The position numbers were made by a program, and so were the translations under genes. 64,000 bases of DNA from an uncultured Clostridia bacterium (GTDB lineage: Bacteria > Bacillota > Clostridia > Christensenellales > Borkfalkiaceae). Below are positions 1 through 8,184 of this stretch, in pieces (within the stretch, counting starts at the first letter, position 1; each line of letters opens with the position of its first letter). The stretch spans positions 59,088-123,087 of the forward strand of contig CANQXA010000001.1 of NCBI GenBank assembly GCA_947627765.1, given 5' to 3'. Under the pieces are notes generated by a model. The model was given only the letters and a program-made list of their open reading frames with translations, did not search any database and was not told the DNA's origin.

Positions 1-1
1 G

Positions 2-181
2 CTTATTATGGAAGTAACGTGTACCCTGCTATCCTTGTCGGAAGTAGATCAGTTCTGCAACGCAATCAAACAAGCCGATACGATAGATTTTACTCCGCTT
101 GCGAGCGGGGATTTGAGCGTCATGTTTGGCTTTAATAACGCATATATACCCGTTCCGCCTGCCGCCAAGAAAAAGCCATAA
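2..181 (+). CDS. C-terminal part of a small unrecognised protein (5' end uncertain)
   Basis: The frame is open to the window edge and ends at TAA 179-181. It reads 59 residues and finishes with a Pro/Lys-rich tail (PVPPAAKKKP). An in-frame ATG lies at 8, so this may be a 57-residue protein or the end of a longer one. A strong terminator follows directly, which supports a real gene end. No domain is recognised. The base composition looks more AT-rich than the following genes, so it may belong to a mobile element or prophage edge; that is inference only. Confidence 0.4.
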   Translation, partial: LIMEVTCTLLSLSEVDQFCNAIKQADTIDFTPLASGDLSVMFGFNNAYIPVPPAAKKKP

Positions 182-225
182 CAAAAGGCTCCATTTGGTA
201 TCGAGGTCACATGGGACCACCGCAC

Positions 226-248
226 AGCACCCTTCCGGGTGCTTTTTT
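226..248 (+). terminator. Rho-independent terminator
   Basis: Perfect stem AGCACCC / GGGTGCT with loop TTCC, followed by six T. It ends the transcript of the first small ORF. Confidence 0.85.
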
Positions 249-270
249 ATTCTAAAAAAAGGAGAATCGT

Positions 271-429
271 ATGGATAACATCACCGCCGACTTCATCGGC
301 AAGAAAGCAAGAGCACTTAAGTTCCTCAACAGAGTCTTGGGCGAGGTCGACAGAGACGGACAGGCGCGAGTTCTGTTCAACAACGCTGGCGCGTCTCCCC
401 TGCCAAATTTGATAGGATATATTCATTAA
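271..429 (+). CDS. Small unrecognised ORF (52 aa)
   Basis: The ATG at 271 follows a good ribosome binding site (AAAGGAGAA, 257-265). The product is a basic 52-residue peptide with no recognised domain. The last codons (NLIGYIH plus stop) are encoded inside the left arm of the terminator stem that follows. This suggests the frame was truncated, with its original 3' end replaced by unrelated sequence. It may be a remnant rather than a working gene. It is separated from the first ORF by a terminator and from the MarR gene by about 200 bases that hold only the terminator and the marR promoter. Confidence 0.35.
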   Translation: MDNITADFIGKKARALKFLNRVLGEVDRDGQARVLFNNAGASPLPNLIGYIH

Positions 430-472
430 AAGCCGCATAAAAGGCACAAAAATGAGTATATCCTATTTTTTT
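412..472 (+). terminator. Large stem-loop terminator
   Basis: A 16-bp stem (412-427 with 451-466, one G-T wobble) encloses a 23-nt loop and is followed by a T-run at 466-472. The left arm includes the stop codon of the small ORF at 271. Confidence 0.75.
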
Positions 473-575
473 ATGCTATTTTTATTCGCATTTTGCCCGT
501 TGGTTCGCTATTGGGCGACATTTTTGTGAGCTTCGTATTGCAACTTTTTCCGTGCGTTCAAAAACTGCCGTAAAA

Positions 576-607
576 TTGTTGACAAGACAACAAAAACGTG
601 CTATCAT
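576..607 (+). promoter_or_regulatory. marR promoter with palindromic operator
   Basis: The -35 TTGACA (579-584) and -10 TATCAT (602-607) are spaced 17 bp apart. An inverted repeat TTGTTG-N6-CAACAA (576-593) overlaps the -35. MarR proteins commonly bind such short palindromes, so autorepression is a reasonable inference. Confidence 0.75.
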
Positions 608-626
608 CGTCGGAAAGGAGATTTTT

Positions 627-1073
627 ATGGAACAGCGGTATACGACTTTTTCCCTTCTTTTGATCAAAATATCGAGATGCGTACAGAGGATCAAGAATAT
701 CGAAATGTCGGCGCTCGGGCTCAAAGGAAAGCAGGTGCAGTGTCTGTTCGGGCTCTACAATACCGCCGCGGGCGCGAGTTTGACAAAACTCTGCGAACTG
801 TGCGGCGAAGACAAGGGTATGATGTCGCGCACCGTAAAGGAACTGGCCGAACAAGGGCTCGTCTATATCGATAAGGCAAGCGAGCGCAAATACAAAAATC
901 CCATCCGTCTTACCGCCGAGGGCGAACGCATAGCGGGGATCGTCGCGGGGAGGATCTCCGAGATCCTCGAAAGGGGTAGCGGCGGGATCTCCGATGAGGA
1001 CAGGGCGCAACTCTATCGTTCGCTTGGGATCATTTCCGAAAATCTTACCGCCATTTGCGGGGAATATGACTGA
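627..1073 (+). CDS. MarR-family transcriptional regulator
   Basis: 148 residues, the usual MarR size. It has a helical N-terminus, a central winged helix-turn-helix (about residues 45-105, including MMSRTVKELAEQGLV and a basic wing ERKYKNPIRLTAEG), and a C-terminal dimerisation helix. The ATG at 627 is chosen because GGAAAGGAG lies 8 bases upstream and a consensus promoter lies just before it; earlier in-frame starts fall upstream of the -10. MarR proteins are dimeric repressors released by small ligands. The gene is followed 44 bp later by a membrane protein that may be its target. Its ligand cannot be told from the sequence. Confidence 0.88.
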   Translation: MEQRYTTFSLLLIKISRCVQRIKNIEMSALGLKGKQVQCLFGLYNTAAGASLTKLCELCGEDKGMMSRTVKELAEQGLVYIDKASERKYKNPIRLTAEGERIAGIVAGRISEILERGSGGISDEDRAQLYRSLGIISENLTAICGEYD

Positions 1074-1117
1074 TAAACAAATGGGGGATCCGCGGAAAAC
1101 GGATCCGAGGAGGTTTT

Positions 1118-1870
1118 ATGTGTAAAAATTTGGTAACGCAACTGATCTACCGCGTCGTTTTGTGCGTTGTCTCGGCGTTTGCCTGCCTGCTGTCGGTCGG
1201 CGTCTTCTATATCGGCGTCAACGGCGGAAACGAATTTTCGTGGGACTTTCTGAAATTTTACACGAACATCAGCAATTACTTTGTTCTGATCGTATCGGTC
1301 ATCGTGCTTGCGGGTACGGTGAAGCGCTTAAGACGGGGCGAAACCGAGGGGTACAACCGCATTTTGCGGACTTTCAAGTTCATGACCGTGATCATGATCC
1401 TCGTTACATTTCTCGTCGTGATCGTTCTGCTCGACTCTCCCTTGAAAGCGAGCTATTGGCGCAATATCGGCAATATGTCCTACCATTTTCTCGCGCCGCT
1501 CTTATTTATCCTCGATTATATTTTCTTCGACGAGAAGCGGACGGTCACCGTTTTTGCGCCGCTCTATAGCCTCGTCATCCCGCTCGTCTATGTGGCGTAC
1601 ATCTTTATTTTGGGCGCCGCCGTCCCCGGATTTACATATCCTTACTTCTTTCTCAATGTGAACGAACTCGGCTACGGCGGTGTTCTGCTGTGGGTGCTGG
1701 GACTGCTCGCCGTGTTTGTCGTGCTCGGGTATCTTCTTTGGCTGTGGAACCGCTTCGATAAGATCGGCGGGAAGTGGAAATTCGACTTCCATAACGTGAT
1801 GTTCCCCAACAAAGCGTCCCGCAAAGACGAGGCTTTGTCCCAACGGGAAGACGGCGCGCAGGGAGACTGA
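1118..1870 (+). CDS. Pr6Pr-like integral membrane protein
   Basis: 250 residues with about six hydrophobic segments. Features typical of the Pr6Pr family are visible: an early FYTNISNYFV segment, a central His in SYHFLAPLLFILDYIFFDE, and a PLVYVAYIFI helix followed by a YPYFF turn. A charged C-terminal tail of about 35 residues follows. AGGAGG sits 8 bases before the ATG. The function of the family is not established. It lies between marR and degV, and may be transcribed with both (gaps 44 and 6 bp). Confidence 0.7.
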   Translation: MCKNLVTQLIYRVVLCVVSAFACLLSVGVFYIGVNGGNEFSWDFLKFYTNISNYFVLIVSVIVLAGTVKRLRRGETEGYNRILRTFKFMTVIMILVTFLVVIVLLDSPLKASYWRNIGNMSYHFLAPLLFILDYIFFDEKRTVTVFAPLYSLVIPLVYVAYIFILGAAVPGFTYPYFFLNVNELGYGGVLLWVLGLLAVFVVLGYLLWLWNRFDKIGGKWKFDFHNVMFPNKASRKDEALSQREDGAQGD

Positions 1871-1876
1871 TGGAAT

Positions 1877-2728
1877 ATGATCAAAATTTTGGTTGACAGC
1901 GCGTCCGACATCGAACAGGAGGAGGCGCGGGAAAAGGGGATCTACATGATCCCGATGGAGATACGTTTCGGCGCGGAAACCTTTTTCGACGGCGTCGATC
2001 TCTCGCACAGGCAATTTTTTAAAAAGCTGACCGAGAGCGGCGAGTTTCCGAAGACCAGCCAGATCAACGAATACCGCTGGGGCGAGGCGTTCGCAAAACT
2101 GACCGAAGACGGCGCCCAAGTGATCGCGATCACGATCTCATCGAAACTCTCGGGTACGTTCGTCTGCGCAGAGACCGCCGCAAAACGCTATCCGGGGCAA
2201 GTCTTCGTGATCGACAGCCTGAATGCTTCGACGGGGGAAAGGATCCTCTGCGACTATGCGGTCCGCCTTGCCGCAAGCGGGTCCTGCGCGGAGGACATCG
2301 TAAACGCGTTGAACGAAAAGAAAGAGAAGATCAGGGTCCTTGCCGTCGTCGATACGCTGAAATATTTGCGGAAGGGGGGAAGGATCTCGAGCGTAGCGGC
2401 CATTGCGGGAGAAATGCTCTCGGTCAAGCCCGTCGTTTCTGTCACAGGCGGGGAAGTCAAGCTCGCGGGCAAGGCGATCGGCAGTAAGCGGAGCAACAAC
2501 CTCTTGATGCAACTTGTGCAAAATTGCGGCGGGATCGATTTTTCCATGCCCTACGGTCTCATGTACTCCGGTCTCTCCGACGCGTATCTCAAAAAATACT
2601 TGCAGGACAGCGTAACGCTATGGCAGGGGAAAGCCGATCCCGAAAAGATCCCGTCTTATATGATCGGCAGTACGATCGGCGCCCATATCGGACCGAACGC
2701 CATCGGCGTCGCCTTCTATTCCAATTAA
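1877..2728 (+). CDS. DegV-family fatty-acid-binding protein
   Basis: 283 residues, the family's usual length. Conserved landmarks are the N-terminal DSASDI, the PKTSQIN motif near residue 56, SSKLSGT near residue 90, and a C-terminal GSTIGAHIGPNAIGV. DegV proteins bind a fatty acid between two domains; in Firmicutes some act as FakB, presenting exogenous fatty acids to the kinase FakA. No FakA gene is in the window. The gene starts 6 bp after the membrane protein and has no strong ribosome site, suggesting translational coupling. Confidence 0.88.
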   Translation: MIKILVDSASDIEQEEAREKGIYMIPMEIRFGAETFFDGVDLSHRQFFKKLTESGEFPKTSQINEYRWGEAFAKLTEDGAQVIAITISSKLSGTFVCAETAAKRYPGQVFVIDSLNASTGERILCDYAVRLAASGSCAEDIVNALNEKKEKIRVLAVVDTLKYLRKGGRISSVAAIAGEMLSVKPVVSVTGGEVKLAGKAIGSKRSNNLLMQLVQNCGGIDFSMPYGLMYSGLSDAYLKKYLQDSVTLWQGKADPEKIPSYMIGSTIGAHIGPNAIGVAFYSN

Positions 2729-2800
2729 CGGTTTTATGGCGTAAGATCCTGCGGGCGGAAAGTTCGCCGCGCGTTACAATGCCCGAATTGCGGGAAACGG

Positions 2801-2829
2801 TTGACTTTATCGGAAATTTTTGTTAAAAT
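2801..2829 (+). promoter_or_regulatory. Promoter placing rnhA in a leaderless transcript
   Basis: TTGACT (2801-2806), a 17-bp spacer and TAAAAT (2824-2829). Only six bases separate the -10 from the rnhA ATG at 2836, so the expected +1 coincides with the start codon. Confidence 0.7.
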
Positions 2830-2835
2830 GACGGC

Positions 2836-3342
2836 ATGAAGCAAGTCACACTCTATACAGACGGCGCTTGTTTGGGAAATCCGGGCGCGGGCGGATGGGG
2901 TTGCGTTCTCCTCTACGGCGAACATCGGCGGGAACTTTCGGGCGCCGAGGCGGATACGACCAACAACCGCATGGAGCTAATGGCCGTCATCCGTGGTCTC
3001 GAATGTCTGAAATACGCCTGTGAAGTGGACGTCTATTCCGATTCCTCTTATACCGTCCGTGCGTTTTCGGAAAATTGGATCTACGATTGGGAGCGCGCGG
3101 GATGGCGGAAGGCCGACCGTAAGCCCGTTCTGAATGAAGATCTTTGGCAAAGCCTTTTGGCGCTGACGCGGAAACACACCGTGCGGTTCCATAAGGTGAA
3201 GGGTCATGCAGACAACGAACTCAACAATCTTTGCGATAGGCTTGCCCGTACCGCGGCCGCGGGGCTTGCGGCGCCGCCCTCCTGTGCGGCGGAAGGCGGG
3301 GAAGCGCAAACAGAGACGTCTCCCGCCGCGGATCGCTTATAA
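2836..3342 (+). CDS. rnhA: Ribonuclease HI
   Basis: 168 residues. It degrades RNA in RNA-DNA hybrids (R-loops, Okazaki primers). The four metal-binding acids are present: D9 in YTDGACLGNPG, E47 in NRMEL, D69 in YSDSSY and D134 in CDRLA, plus H124 in KGHAD. The start is fixed: an in-frame TAA lies at 2824-2826 inside the -10 element, and the family begins right at this Met. There is no Shine-Dalgarno, and the promoter geometry predicts a leaderless mRNA. The last 25 or so residues are an Ala-rich tail beyond the catalytic fold. Confidence 0.96.
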   Translation: MKQVTLYTDGACLGNPGAGGWGCVLLYGEHRRELSGAEADTTNNRMELMAVIRGLECLKYACEVDVYSDSSYTVRAFSENWIYDWERAGWRKADRKPVLNEDLWQSLLALTRKHTVRFHKVKGHADNELNNLCDRLARTAAAGLAAPPSCAAEGGEAQTETSPAADRL

Positions 3343-3385
3343 TTTTCAGCACATACGTATATACTAACATAGCGGAAATACGTTT

Positions 3386-4411
3386 ATGGCAGACGGTATC
3401 ACGAAAAAAACGGCGGTCCTGCGGGCTGTTCATATCATCGGGATTTTGATTGGGGCGGCGCTCTTCGAGGTATTTTTGGCGCTGTCCCTGCTTCATTTCC
3501 GCGGCTCGTGGCGGGAGTGGGCGTTCCTGCTCGCCCTGATCGGCGGGAGCGCGCTCAACGTCGCGGTCTTTGTCGTGGACGTCGTCTTTTACTTCCGCCA
3601 TAAGGAACTCATCTACAAATTCTGCATCACGCTCTATGTGATGGCGGTGTTTTTCGCGGTCGTACTCTACACCCTGCTCGAAACGGGATTCTTCGACATC
3701 GTGCGGGATAAAGAGAGCCTGCAAGAGTATTTGAAGCGGACGGGAGGATGGATCGGGTTCGTCTTCACCCTCTTGCAGTTTTTGCAGGTCGTCCTACTAC
3801 CCATCCCGAGCACGGTGACGGTGGTCGCGGGCGCCGCCCTGTTCGGGCCGCTGAAAGGCAGTCTGCTCAGCCTTCTCGGGATCGTGATCGGCTCGCTCGT
3901 CGCCTTTATGATCGGGCGGTACGCGGGCAAGCGCGTCGTCTCCTGGCTCGTGGGCGCCGAAACGTTGGAGAAATGGCTGAATAAGATCAAGGGGAAGGAT
4001 AAACTTCTGCTTTCCGCGATGTTCCTTCTGCCCGTGTTCCCCGACGACGTGCTCTGCTTCGTCGCGGGGTTTTCCTCGATGTCGGTCTGGTTCTTCCTCG
4101 CGGTGATCGTGCTCTCCCGCATCCTCGCGATCTTTACGACGAGCTACTCTATCACCCTGATCCCCTTCGATACATGGTGGGGTCTGCTCATTTGGGGAAT
4201 CCTCGCCGTCCTCGTCGTCATCCTGTTCGTCGTACTCTATAAGAAATCGGACGCCATTCTCGGTTGGTTCGAACGGAAATTCCACCGCGTCACCCGCGTG
4301 GAAGAAAAGCCCGCAAAAGACGAATTCACTGTTGAGATCGTCGATCCTGACGGTTCGATCGTCTCCAAGGGTGTCAAAAAAGGGGAGGACAAGGAAAAAA
4401 AGCCGAAATGA
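3386..4411 (+). CDS. VTT-domain (TVP38/TMEM64, DedA-like) membrane protein
   Basis: 341 residues. Three or four N-terminal hydrophobic helices (residues 10-110) precede a VTT (SNARE-associated) domain at about 125-285. That domain has the re-entrant PIPSTVTVVAGAALFGPLKG segment, IGSLVAFMIGRYAGKR, and a second half with LLPVFPDDVLCFVAGFSSM. A charged, Lys-rich cytoplasmic tail ends the protein. The family includes putative lipid transporters or scramblases; the substrate is unknown here. The extra N-terminal helices are longer than in the minimal family member. The ribosome site is weak (GCGGAAAT). Confidence 0.85.
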   Translation: MADGITKKTAVLRAVHIIGILIGAALFEVFLALSLLHFRGSWREWAFLLALIGGSALNVAVFVVDVVFYFRHKELIYKFCITLYVMAVFFAVVLYTLLETGFFDIVRDKESLQEYLKRTGGWIGFVFTLLQFLQVVLLPIPSTVTVVAGAALFGPLKGSLLSLLGIVIGSLVAFMIGRYAGKRVVSWLVGAETLEKWLNKIKGKDKLLLSAMFLLPVFPDDVLCFVAGFSSMSVWFFLAVIVLSRILAIFTTSYSITLIPFDTWWGLLIWGILAVLVVILFVVLYKKSDAILGWFERKFHRVTRVEEKPAKDEFTVEIVDPDGSIVSKGVKKGEDKEKKPK

Positions 4412-4432
4412 CCGCTCGTTATCCTCCGCCTT

Positions 4433-4463
4433 GCCGCCGTCTTTCAAGGGCGGCGTTCTTTTT
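4433..4463 (+). terminator. Rho-independent terminator
   Basis: GCCGCC (4433-4438) pairs with GGCGGC (4449-4454), followed by GTTC and a T-run. It ends the VTT-protein transcript. Confidence 0.75.
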
Positions 4464-4495
4464 TGTTTTTTCCCCTGAAATCTTGTGAAGAACCC

Positions 4496-4524
4496 TTGCT
4501 TTTTCCGCGGGTTTGTGCGATAAT
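4496..4524 (+). promoter_or_regulatory. Promoter of the decarboxylase cluster
   Basis: TTGCTT (4496-4501), 17-bp spacer, GATAAT (4519-4524). It lies 43 bp before the first gene, which has a normal ribosome site (GAGAGG). Confidence 0.7.
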
Positions 4525-4567
4525 GATATTCGGTAGAAATTGGTGTTTTTAACGCCGAGAGGTAAAC

Positions 4568-5914
4568 ATGGATAAGATTTTATTGTTGAGAGAGAGGAGA
4601 GAGATGCTCAAGAAAGCGGGCAGCGAGATCCGTGCCCGCATTGCCGAACTCTGCGATGAAGACAGCTTTGTGGAGCTTTCCGCCTTCTCTTACTCCAAAA
4701 ACGAATTCGACGAAGCGCAGGGCGAGGGGGTCGTCACGGGGTTTGCGACCATCGGCGGCTATCCCTTCTATCTTGTCGCGCAGAATTTCGCCGTCATGAA
4801 GGGCGGGCTCTCCAAGGCGAACTGCGAGAAGATCGCAAAGGCGCAGAGCGCCGCCGAAAAACAGAACACGCCCGTCGTCTATTTGCTTCACTCCGCAGGC
4901 GTACGCGTCGGGGAGGGGACGGACGTCCTCGAAGGGATCTCCGAGCTCCTTCTGAAAGCGACCCAACTCAAGGGGACCGTTTTACAATTCGCCGTTTTGG
5001 ACGGGGAAGTTTACGGTTCCTCCGCGGTACTCGCCTCCCTTTGCGACGCCGTTTTCTTTACCGAGAATGCCGCGCTTTGCCCCAATTCTCCCTTCGTCCT
5101 CTCGGCGAAGGCGGGGAAAAATCTCAAACCCGCGGAGGTGGGGGGCTATCATGCGCTGACGGGCGCGAATCTTCCGTCGGTCGCCGTGCGGGATATGCGG
5201 GACGCCGCTTCGAAGATCTTGGAGATCTCCGATCTTGTCAAGATCCCCTTAGAGGACGCCGAGCTGAACGATCCCCTTCCCGCGCTCAACGAGAAGGCGG
5301 ACGCGGGATCGGTGCGCGCCGTCATCGAAGGCGGCGTGGAATTGGGCGCGGAGAGCTGTCCCGAGGTCAAAACGGTCTTGGGCAGGATCGGAGGGATCGC
5401 GGTCGCCGCCGTCCTCTTTGACCGCGTCCGTCTTACCGCGGAAAATCTTCGGAAGATCAAATCGTTCGCGGAATTCGCCTGTTGTTACGAGCTTCCTCTC
5501 GTGCTGTTTGTGGATTGCACGGGCGTAGAGCCCACCCTTGCCGCCGCGAACAGCCCCGTCCTTCGGGAGATCGCGGAGTACCTCAACATTCTCGACGCCA
5601 TCGATACGGCGAAGATCGCAGTGGTGACGGGGCAGGCAATCGGGCTCGGATATTCCCTGTTCGCCGCCAAGTCTGCGGGTTTCGACTATACCTTTGCGCT
5701 TGCGAACGCCGAGATCGCCCTCTTTGAAGCGCCGGCGGGCGCGGAGATCGAATTCGCAGGTGAGACGGGGGACCGCGAAGCGCTTGCGAAAAAGTACGCG
5801 GAGGAGAACGCCGATCCCTTCCATGCGGCGAAGGGCGGTTATCTCGACGACATCATCGAGCCGCAGTTCCTCAAACAATATTTGGTCGCCGCCTTGCAGA
5901 CGGTCATCGGCTGA
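4568..5914 (+). CDS. Acyl-CoA carboxyltransferase subunit, divergent MmdA/12S-like
   Basis: 448 residues with the crotonase-like carboxyltransferase fold in two halves. Landmarks are a SAGVRVGEG loop (canonical GGARIQEG), GEVYGSSAVLASLCDAVFFT, GRIGGIAVAAVLFD, and the C-terminal GYLDDIIEP. Family members (methylmalonyl-CoA decarboxylase alpha, propionyl-CoA carboxylase beta, transcarboxylase 12S) are usually 500-520 residues, so this is short, missing much of the usual N-terminal region. It should move CO2 between an acyl-CoA and the biotin of the carrier encoded downstream. First gene of a five-gene cluster with a membrane Na+ pump subunit. Its acyl-CoA substrate cannot be read from the sequence. 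Confidence 0.8.
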   Translation: MDKILLLRERREMLKKAGSEIRARIAELCDEDSFVELSAFSYSKNEFDEAQGEGVVTGFATIGGYPFYLVAQNFAVMKGGLSKANCEKIAKAQSAAEKQNTPVVYLLHSAGVRVGEGTDVLEGISELLLKATQLKGTVLQFAVLDGEVYGSSAVLASLCDAVFFTENAALCPNSPFVLSAKAGKNLKPAEVGGYHALTGANLPSVAVRDMRDAASKILEISDLVKIPLEDAELNDPLPALNEKADAGSVRAVIEGGVELGAESCPEVKTVLGRIGGIAVAAVLFDRVRLTAENLRKIKSFAEFACCYELPLVLFVDCTGVEPTLAAANSPVLREIAEYLNILDAIDTAKIAVVTGQAIGLGYSLFAAKSAGFDYTFALANAEIALFEAPAGAEIEFAGETGDREALAKKYAEENADPFHAAKGGYLDDIIEPQFLKQYLVAALQTVIG

Positions 5915-5928
5915 GGAGAGGCTGAGAA

Positions 5929-6264
5929 ATGGAGAATCTTTTGAGCTGGTTCAAATTACAGCCGGGCGACGGCGCGTTCTATGCGCTGTTCGGCTTTGTA
6001 TTCGTCTTCGTGGGGATCGCCCTGCTCATCGGCTGTATCTATTTGGTCGGGCTTATCATGACGAGGGTCAAAAAGCCCAAGAAAAAGAGCCCGAAGCAGG
6101 AAGCGTCTTCCGCTCCGCAAGCTCCCGCGGAACTTCCTTCGCCCGACGTCGGGGAGGGGATCCCGCCCGAAGTCGTCGCGGCGATCACGGCGGCTCTTGC
6201 GGTCTACTGCGAGGGCGACGGGCAGAAGTGTGAATTCGTGGTAAGGCGGATCAAGCGCCTTTGA
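5929..6264 (+). CDS. OadG-like small membrane subunit of Na+-pumping decarboxylase
   Basis: 111 residues. One N-terminal transmembrane helix (about residues 20-45) is followed by a basic Lys/Pro-rich linker and a C-terminal helical segment, EVVAAITAALAVYCEG, typical of OadG/MmdD. The family helps assemble the membrane beta subunit with the soluble subunits. It starts 14 bp after the carboxyltransferase (GGAGAGG upstream) and precedes the biotin carrier, the standard position for this subunit. Confidence 0.8.
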   Translation: MENLLSWFKLQPGDGAFYALFGFVFVFVGIALLIGCIYLVGLIMTRVKKPKKKSPKQEASSAPQAPAELPSPDVGEGIPPEVVAAITAALAVYCEGDGQKCEFVVRRIKRL

Positions 6265-6305
6265 CGCGTCAGCGTGCAAATACGGAAATCAACAAGGAGA
6301 ATCAT

Positions 6306-6662
6306 ATGCGCAATTTTATCATCACAGTGGACGGAAAGCAGTATGAAGTGGGCGTCGAAGAGGTCGGCGCTACGGAGTCCCCCGTCAAAGCGGCGCCCAA
6401 GGCCGCGCAAGCGCCTGCGCCTGCGGCGAAACCCTCTGCGGAGGCGGTCAACGGCACCAAAGTACTTTCTCCCTTCCCCGGGCTCATCAAGAACCTGCTC
6501 GTCGCGGAGGGCGCTTCCGTCAAGAAGGATCAACCCATTCTCGTGTTGGAAGCGATGAAAATGGACAACGACATCACCGCCCCCTGCGCGGGTGTGATCT
6601 CCTTCCGGGTACAGAAGGGGACGAACGTCGAATCCGATACGTTGCTCGCCGTCATCGGATAA
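6306..6662 (+). CDS. Biotin carrier (biotinyl/lipoyl domain) protein
   Basis: 118 residues. The N-terminal MRNFIITVDGKQYEVGVEE strand pair is followed by an Ala/Pro linker (about 25-55) and a biotinyl domain with the biotinylation site EAMKMDN (the Lys is modified). An ATG at 6306 with AAGGAGA upstream fixes the start. It carries CO2 between the carboxyltransferase sites and the membrane decarboxylase. It is the only biotin carrier in the cluster, because the OadA-like protein downstream lacks its own biotin domain, so both carboxyltransferases probably share it. Confidence 0.92.
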   Translation: MRNFIITVDGKQYEVGVEEVGATESPVKAAPKAAQAPAPAAKPSAEAVNGTKVLSPFPGLIKNLLVAEGASVKKDQPILVLEAMKMDNDITAPCAGVISFRVQKGTNVESDTLLAVIG

Positions 6663-6674
6663 ATCGGAGAAGTT

Positions 6675-8126
6675 ATGCAAAGCAACTTACTCGTCAATTT
6701 CGGAGAAATCTTTACCAATCTGTGGAATTCGATGGGGTTTGTGCAGGGGACGTGGCAGAATTATGTGATGCTACTCATCTCATGCGTCCTCTTCTTCCTC
6801 GCGATCGTGAAGAAATACGAGCCCATGCTCCTTCTTCCCATCGCGTTCGGAATGTTCCTCATCAATATCCCGGGGGCGGAGGCCGTCCTTTGGGGAACGC
6901 ACTCGCCCGATCTCTCCCATCACATCGGAAGCGACGGCACGACGGAATACGCCGGCGTCTATGCTTTGAAGGGAGCGGAAGGGGTCGTGGTATATCTCAG
7001 GGAAGGCTATTTGGCATCGGACGGCATGGTCACTTTCTACGAGACCTTTGAGGCGCTCCAAAACGGCGTGACGTCCTCCATGTCTTATGTGCAGTTCAAC
7101 GAACTTTATACCCTCTATGGATACATTCAGGGGACGGTGAACGCGGGGACGACGGTCTTTACGAGCAATGCGGTCCTGCTCAGCGAAGCGTACGACGACA
7201 TCGTAAACCGCGGACTATTGTGGTATTTGTATTACGGGGTCGATAAGGTGATCTATCCGCCGCTCATCTTCCTCGGGATCGGCGCCATGACCGACTTCGG
7301 GCCGCTGATCGCCAATCCGAAGAGTATGCTGATCGGCGCGGGTGCCCAGCTCGGCATTTTCATCGCGCTGTTCGGCGCGGTGCTCCTCGGGTTTTCGGGG
7401 GCGGAGGCCGCCGCGATCGCCATTATCGGCGGCGCCGACGGACCCACCGCGATCTATGTCTCCAAGATGCTCGCCGAACATCTTGTCCCGACGATCGCGA
7501 TCGCGGCATATTCGTATATGGCGCTGATCCCTGTCCTGCAAAAGCCGCTGATGCGGGCGCTGACGACCAAGAAAGAGCGCATGATCCGCATGAAGCCCTT
7601 GCGTCAGGTCTCCAAAGCGGAAAAGATCATATTCCCCATTGTCGTCACGCTGATCGTCGGGATCCTGCTGCCGGACGCCGTACCCCTTTTGGGGATGCTG
7701 ATGCTCGGCAATTTGTTCCGCGAATCGGGCGTCGTCGAGCGGCTGTCCTCTCAGGCGCAGAACGGGCTCATCAATACCGTCACGATCTTCCTCGGGATCG
7801 CCGTCGGATGCAAGGCGAAGGGGGAGATGTTCCTCTCGCTCCAAACTATTTATATCCTGCTCATCGGCGTTACGGCGTTCATTTGCGGGACCATCGGCGG
7901 ACTTCTGACCGCAAAGGTCATGTGCAAACTCACGCACGGGCAGATCAATCCTCTGATCGGTTCGGCAGGCGTTTCGGCTGTGCCCATGGCGGCGCGCATT
8001 TCGGAAGACGTCGGGCGGGAAGCCGATCCGGGCAACCATTTGCTCATGCACGCGATGGGGCCCAATGTCGCGGGCGTGATCGGCTCTGCGCTCGCCGCGG
8101 GGATGTTGCTCGCCTGCTTCGGATAA
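6675..8126 (+). CDS. oadB: Sodium-translocating decarboxylase beta subunit (OadB/MmdB family) with inserted segment
   Basis: 483 residues, a polytopic membrane protein that decarboxylates carboxybiotin and exports Na+. Conserved signatures are present: GLLWYLYYGV, PPLIFLGIGAMTDFGPLIANP, the ion-site IGGADGPTAIY, and NPLIGSAGVSAVPMAAR. Typical family members are about 370-435 residues. The extra length lies at about residues 75-170, between an early helix pair and GLLWYLYYG: a hydrophilic region with repeated Tyr and Gly, probably outside the membrane. It follows the biotin carrier by 12 bp. Confidence 0.93.
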   Translation: MQSNLLVNFGEIFTNLWNSMGFVQGTWQNYVMLLISCVLFFLAIVKKYEPMLLLPIAFGMFLINIPGAEAVLWGTHSPDLSHHIGSDGTTEYAGVYALKGAEGVVVYLREGYLASDGMVTFYETFEALQNGVTSSMSYVQFNELYTLYGYIQGTVNAGTTVFTSNAVLLSEAYDDIVNRGLLWYLYYGVDKVIYPPLIFLGIGAMTDFGPLIANPKSMLIGAGAQLGIFIALFGAVLLGFSGAEAAAIAIIGGADGPTAIYVSKMLAEHLVPTIAIAAYSYMALIPVLQKPLMRALTTKKERMIRMKPLRQVSKAEKIIFPIVVTLIVGILLPDAVPLLGMLMLGNLFRESGVVERLSSQAQNGLINTVTIFLGIAVGCKAKGEMFLSLQTIYILLIGVTAFICGTIGGLLTAKVMCKLTHGQINPLIGSAGVSAVPMAARISEDVGREADPGNHLLMHAMGPNVAGVIGSALAAGMLLACFG

Positions 8127-8184
8127 ACGAATCCCGCGCAGATCGGCGCAGTGCGCCGCTCTCTTTCAAAGATAGGAGTAAGTT

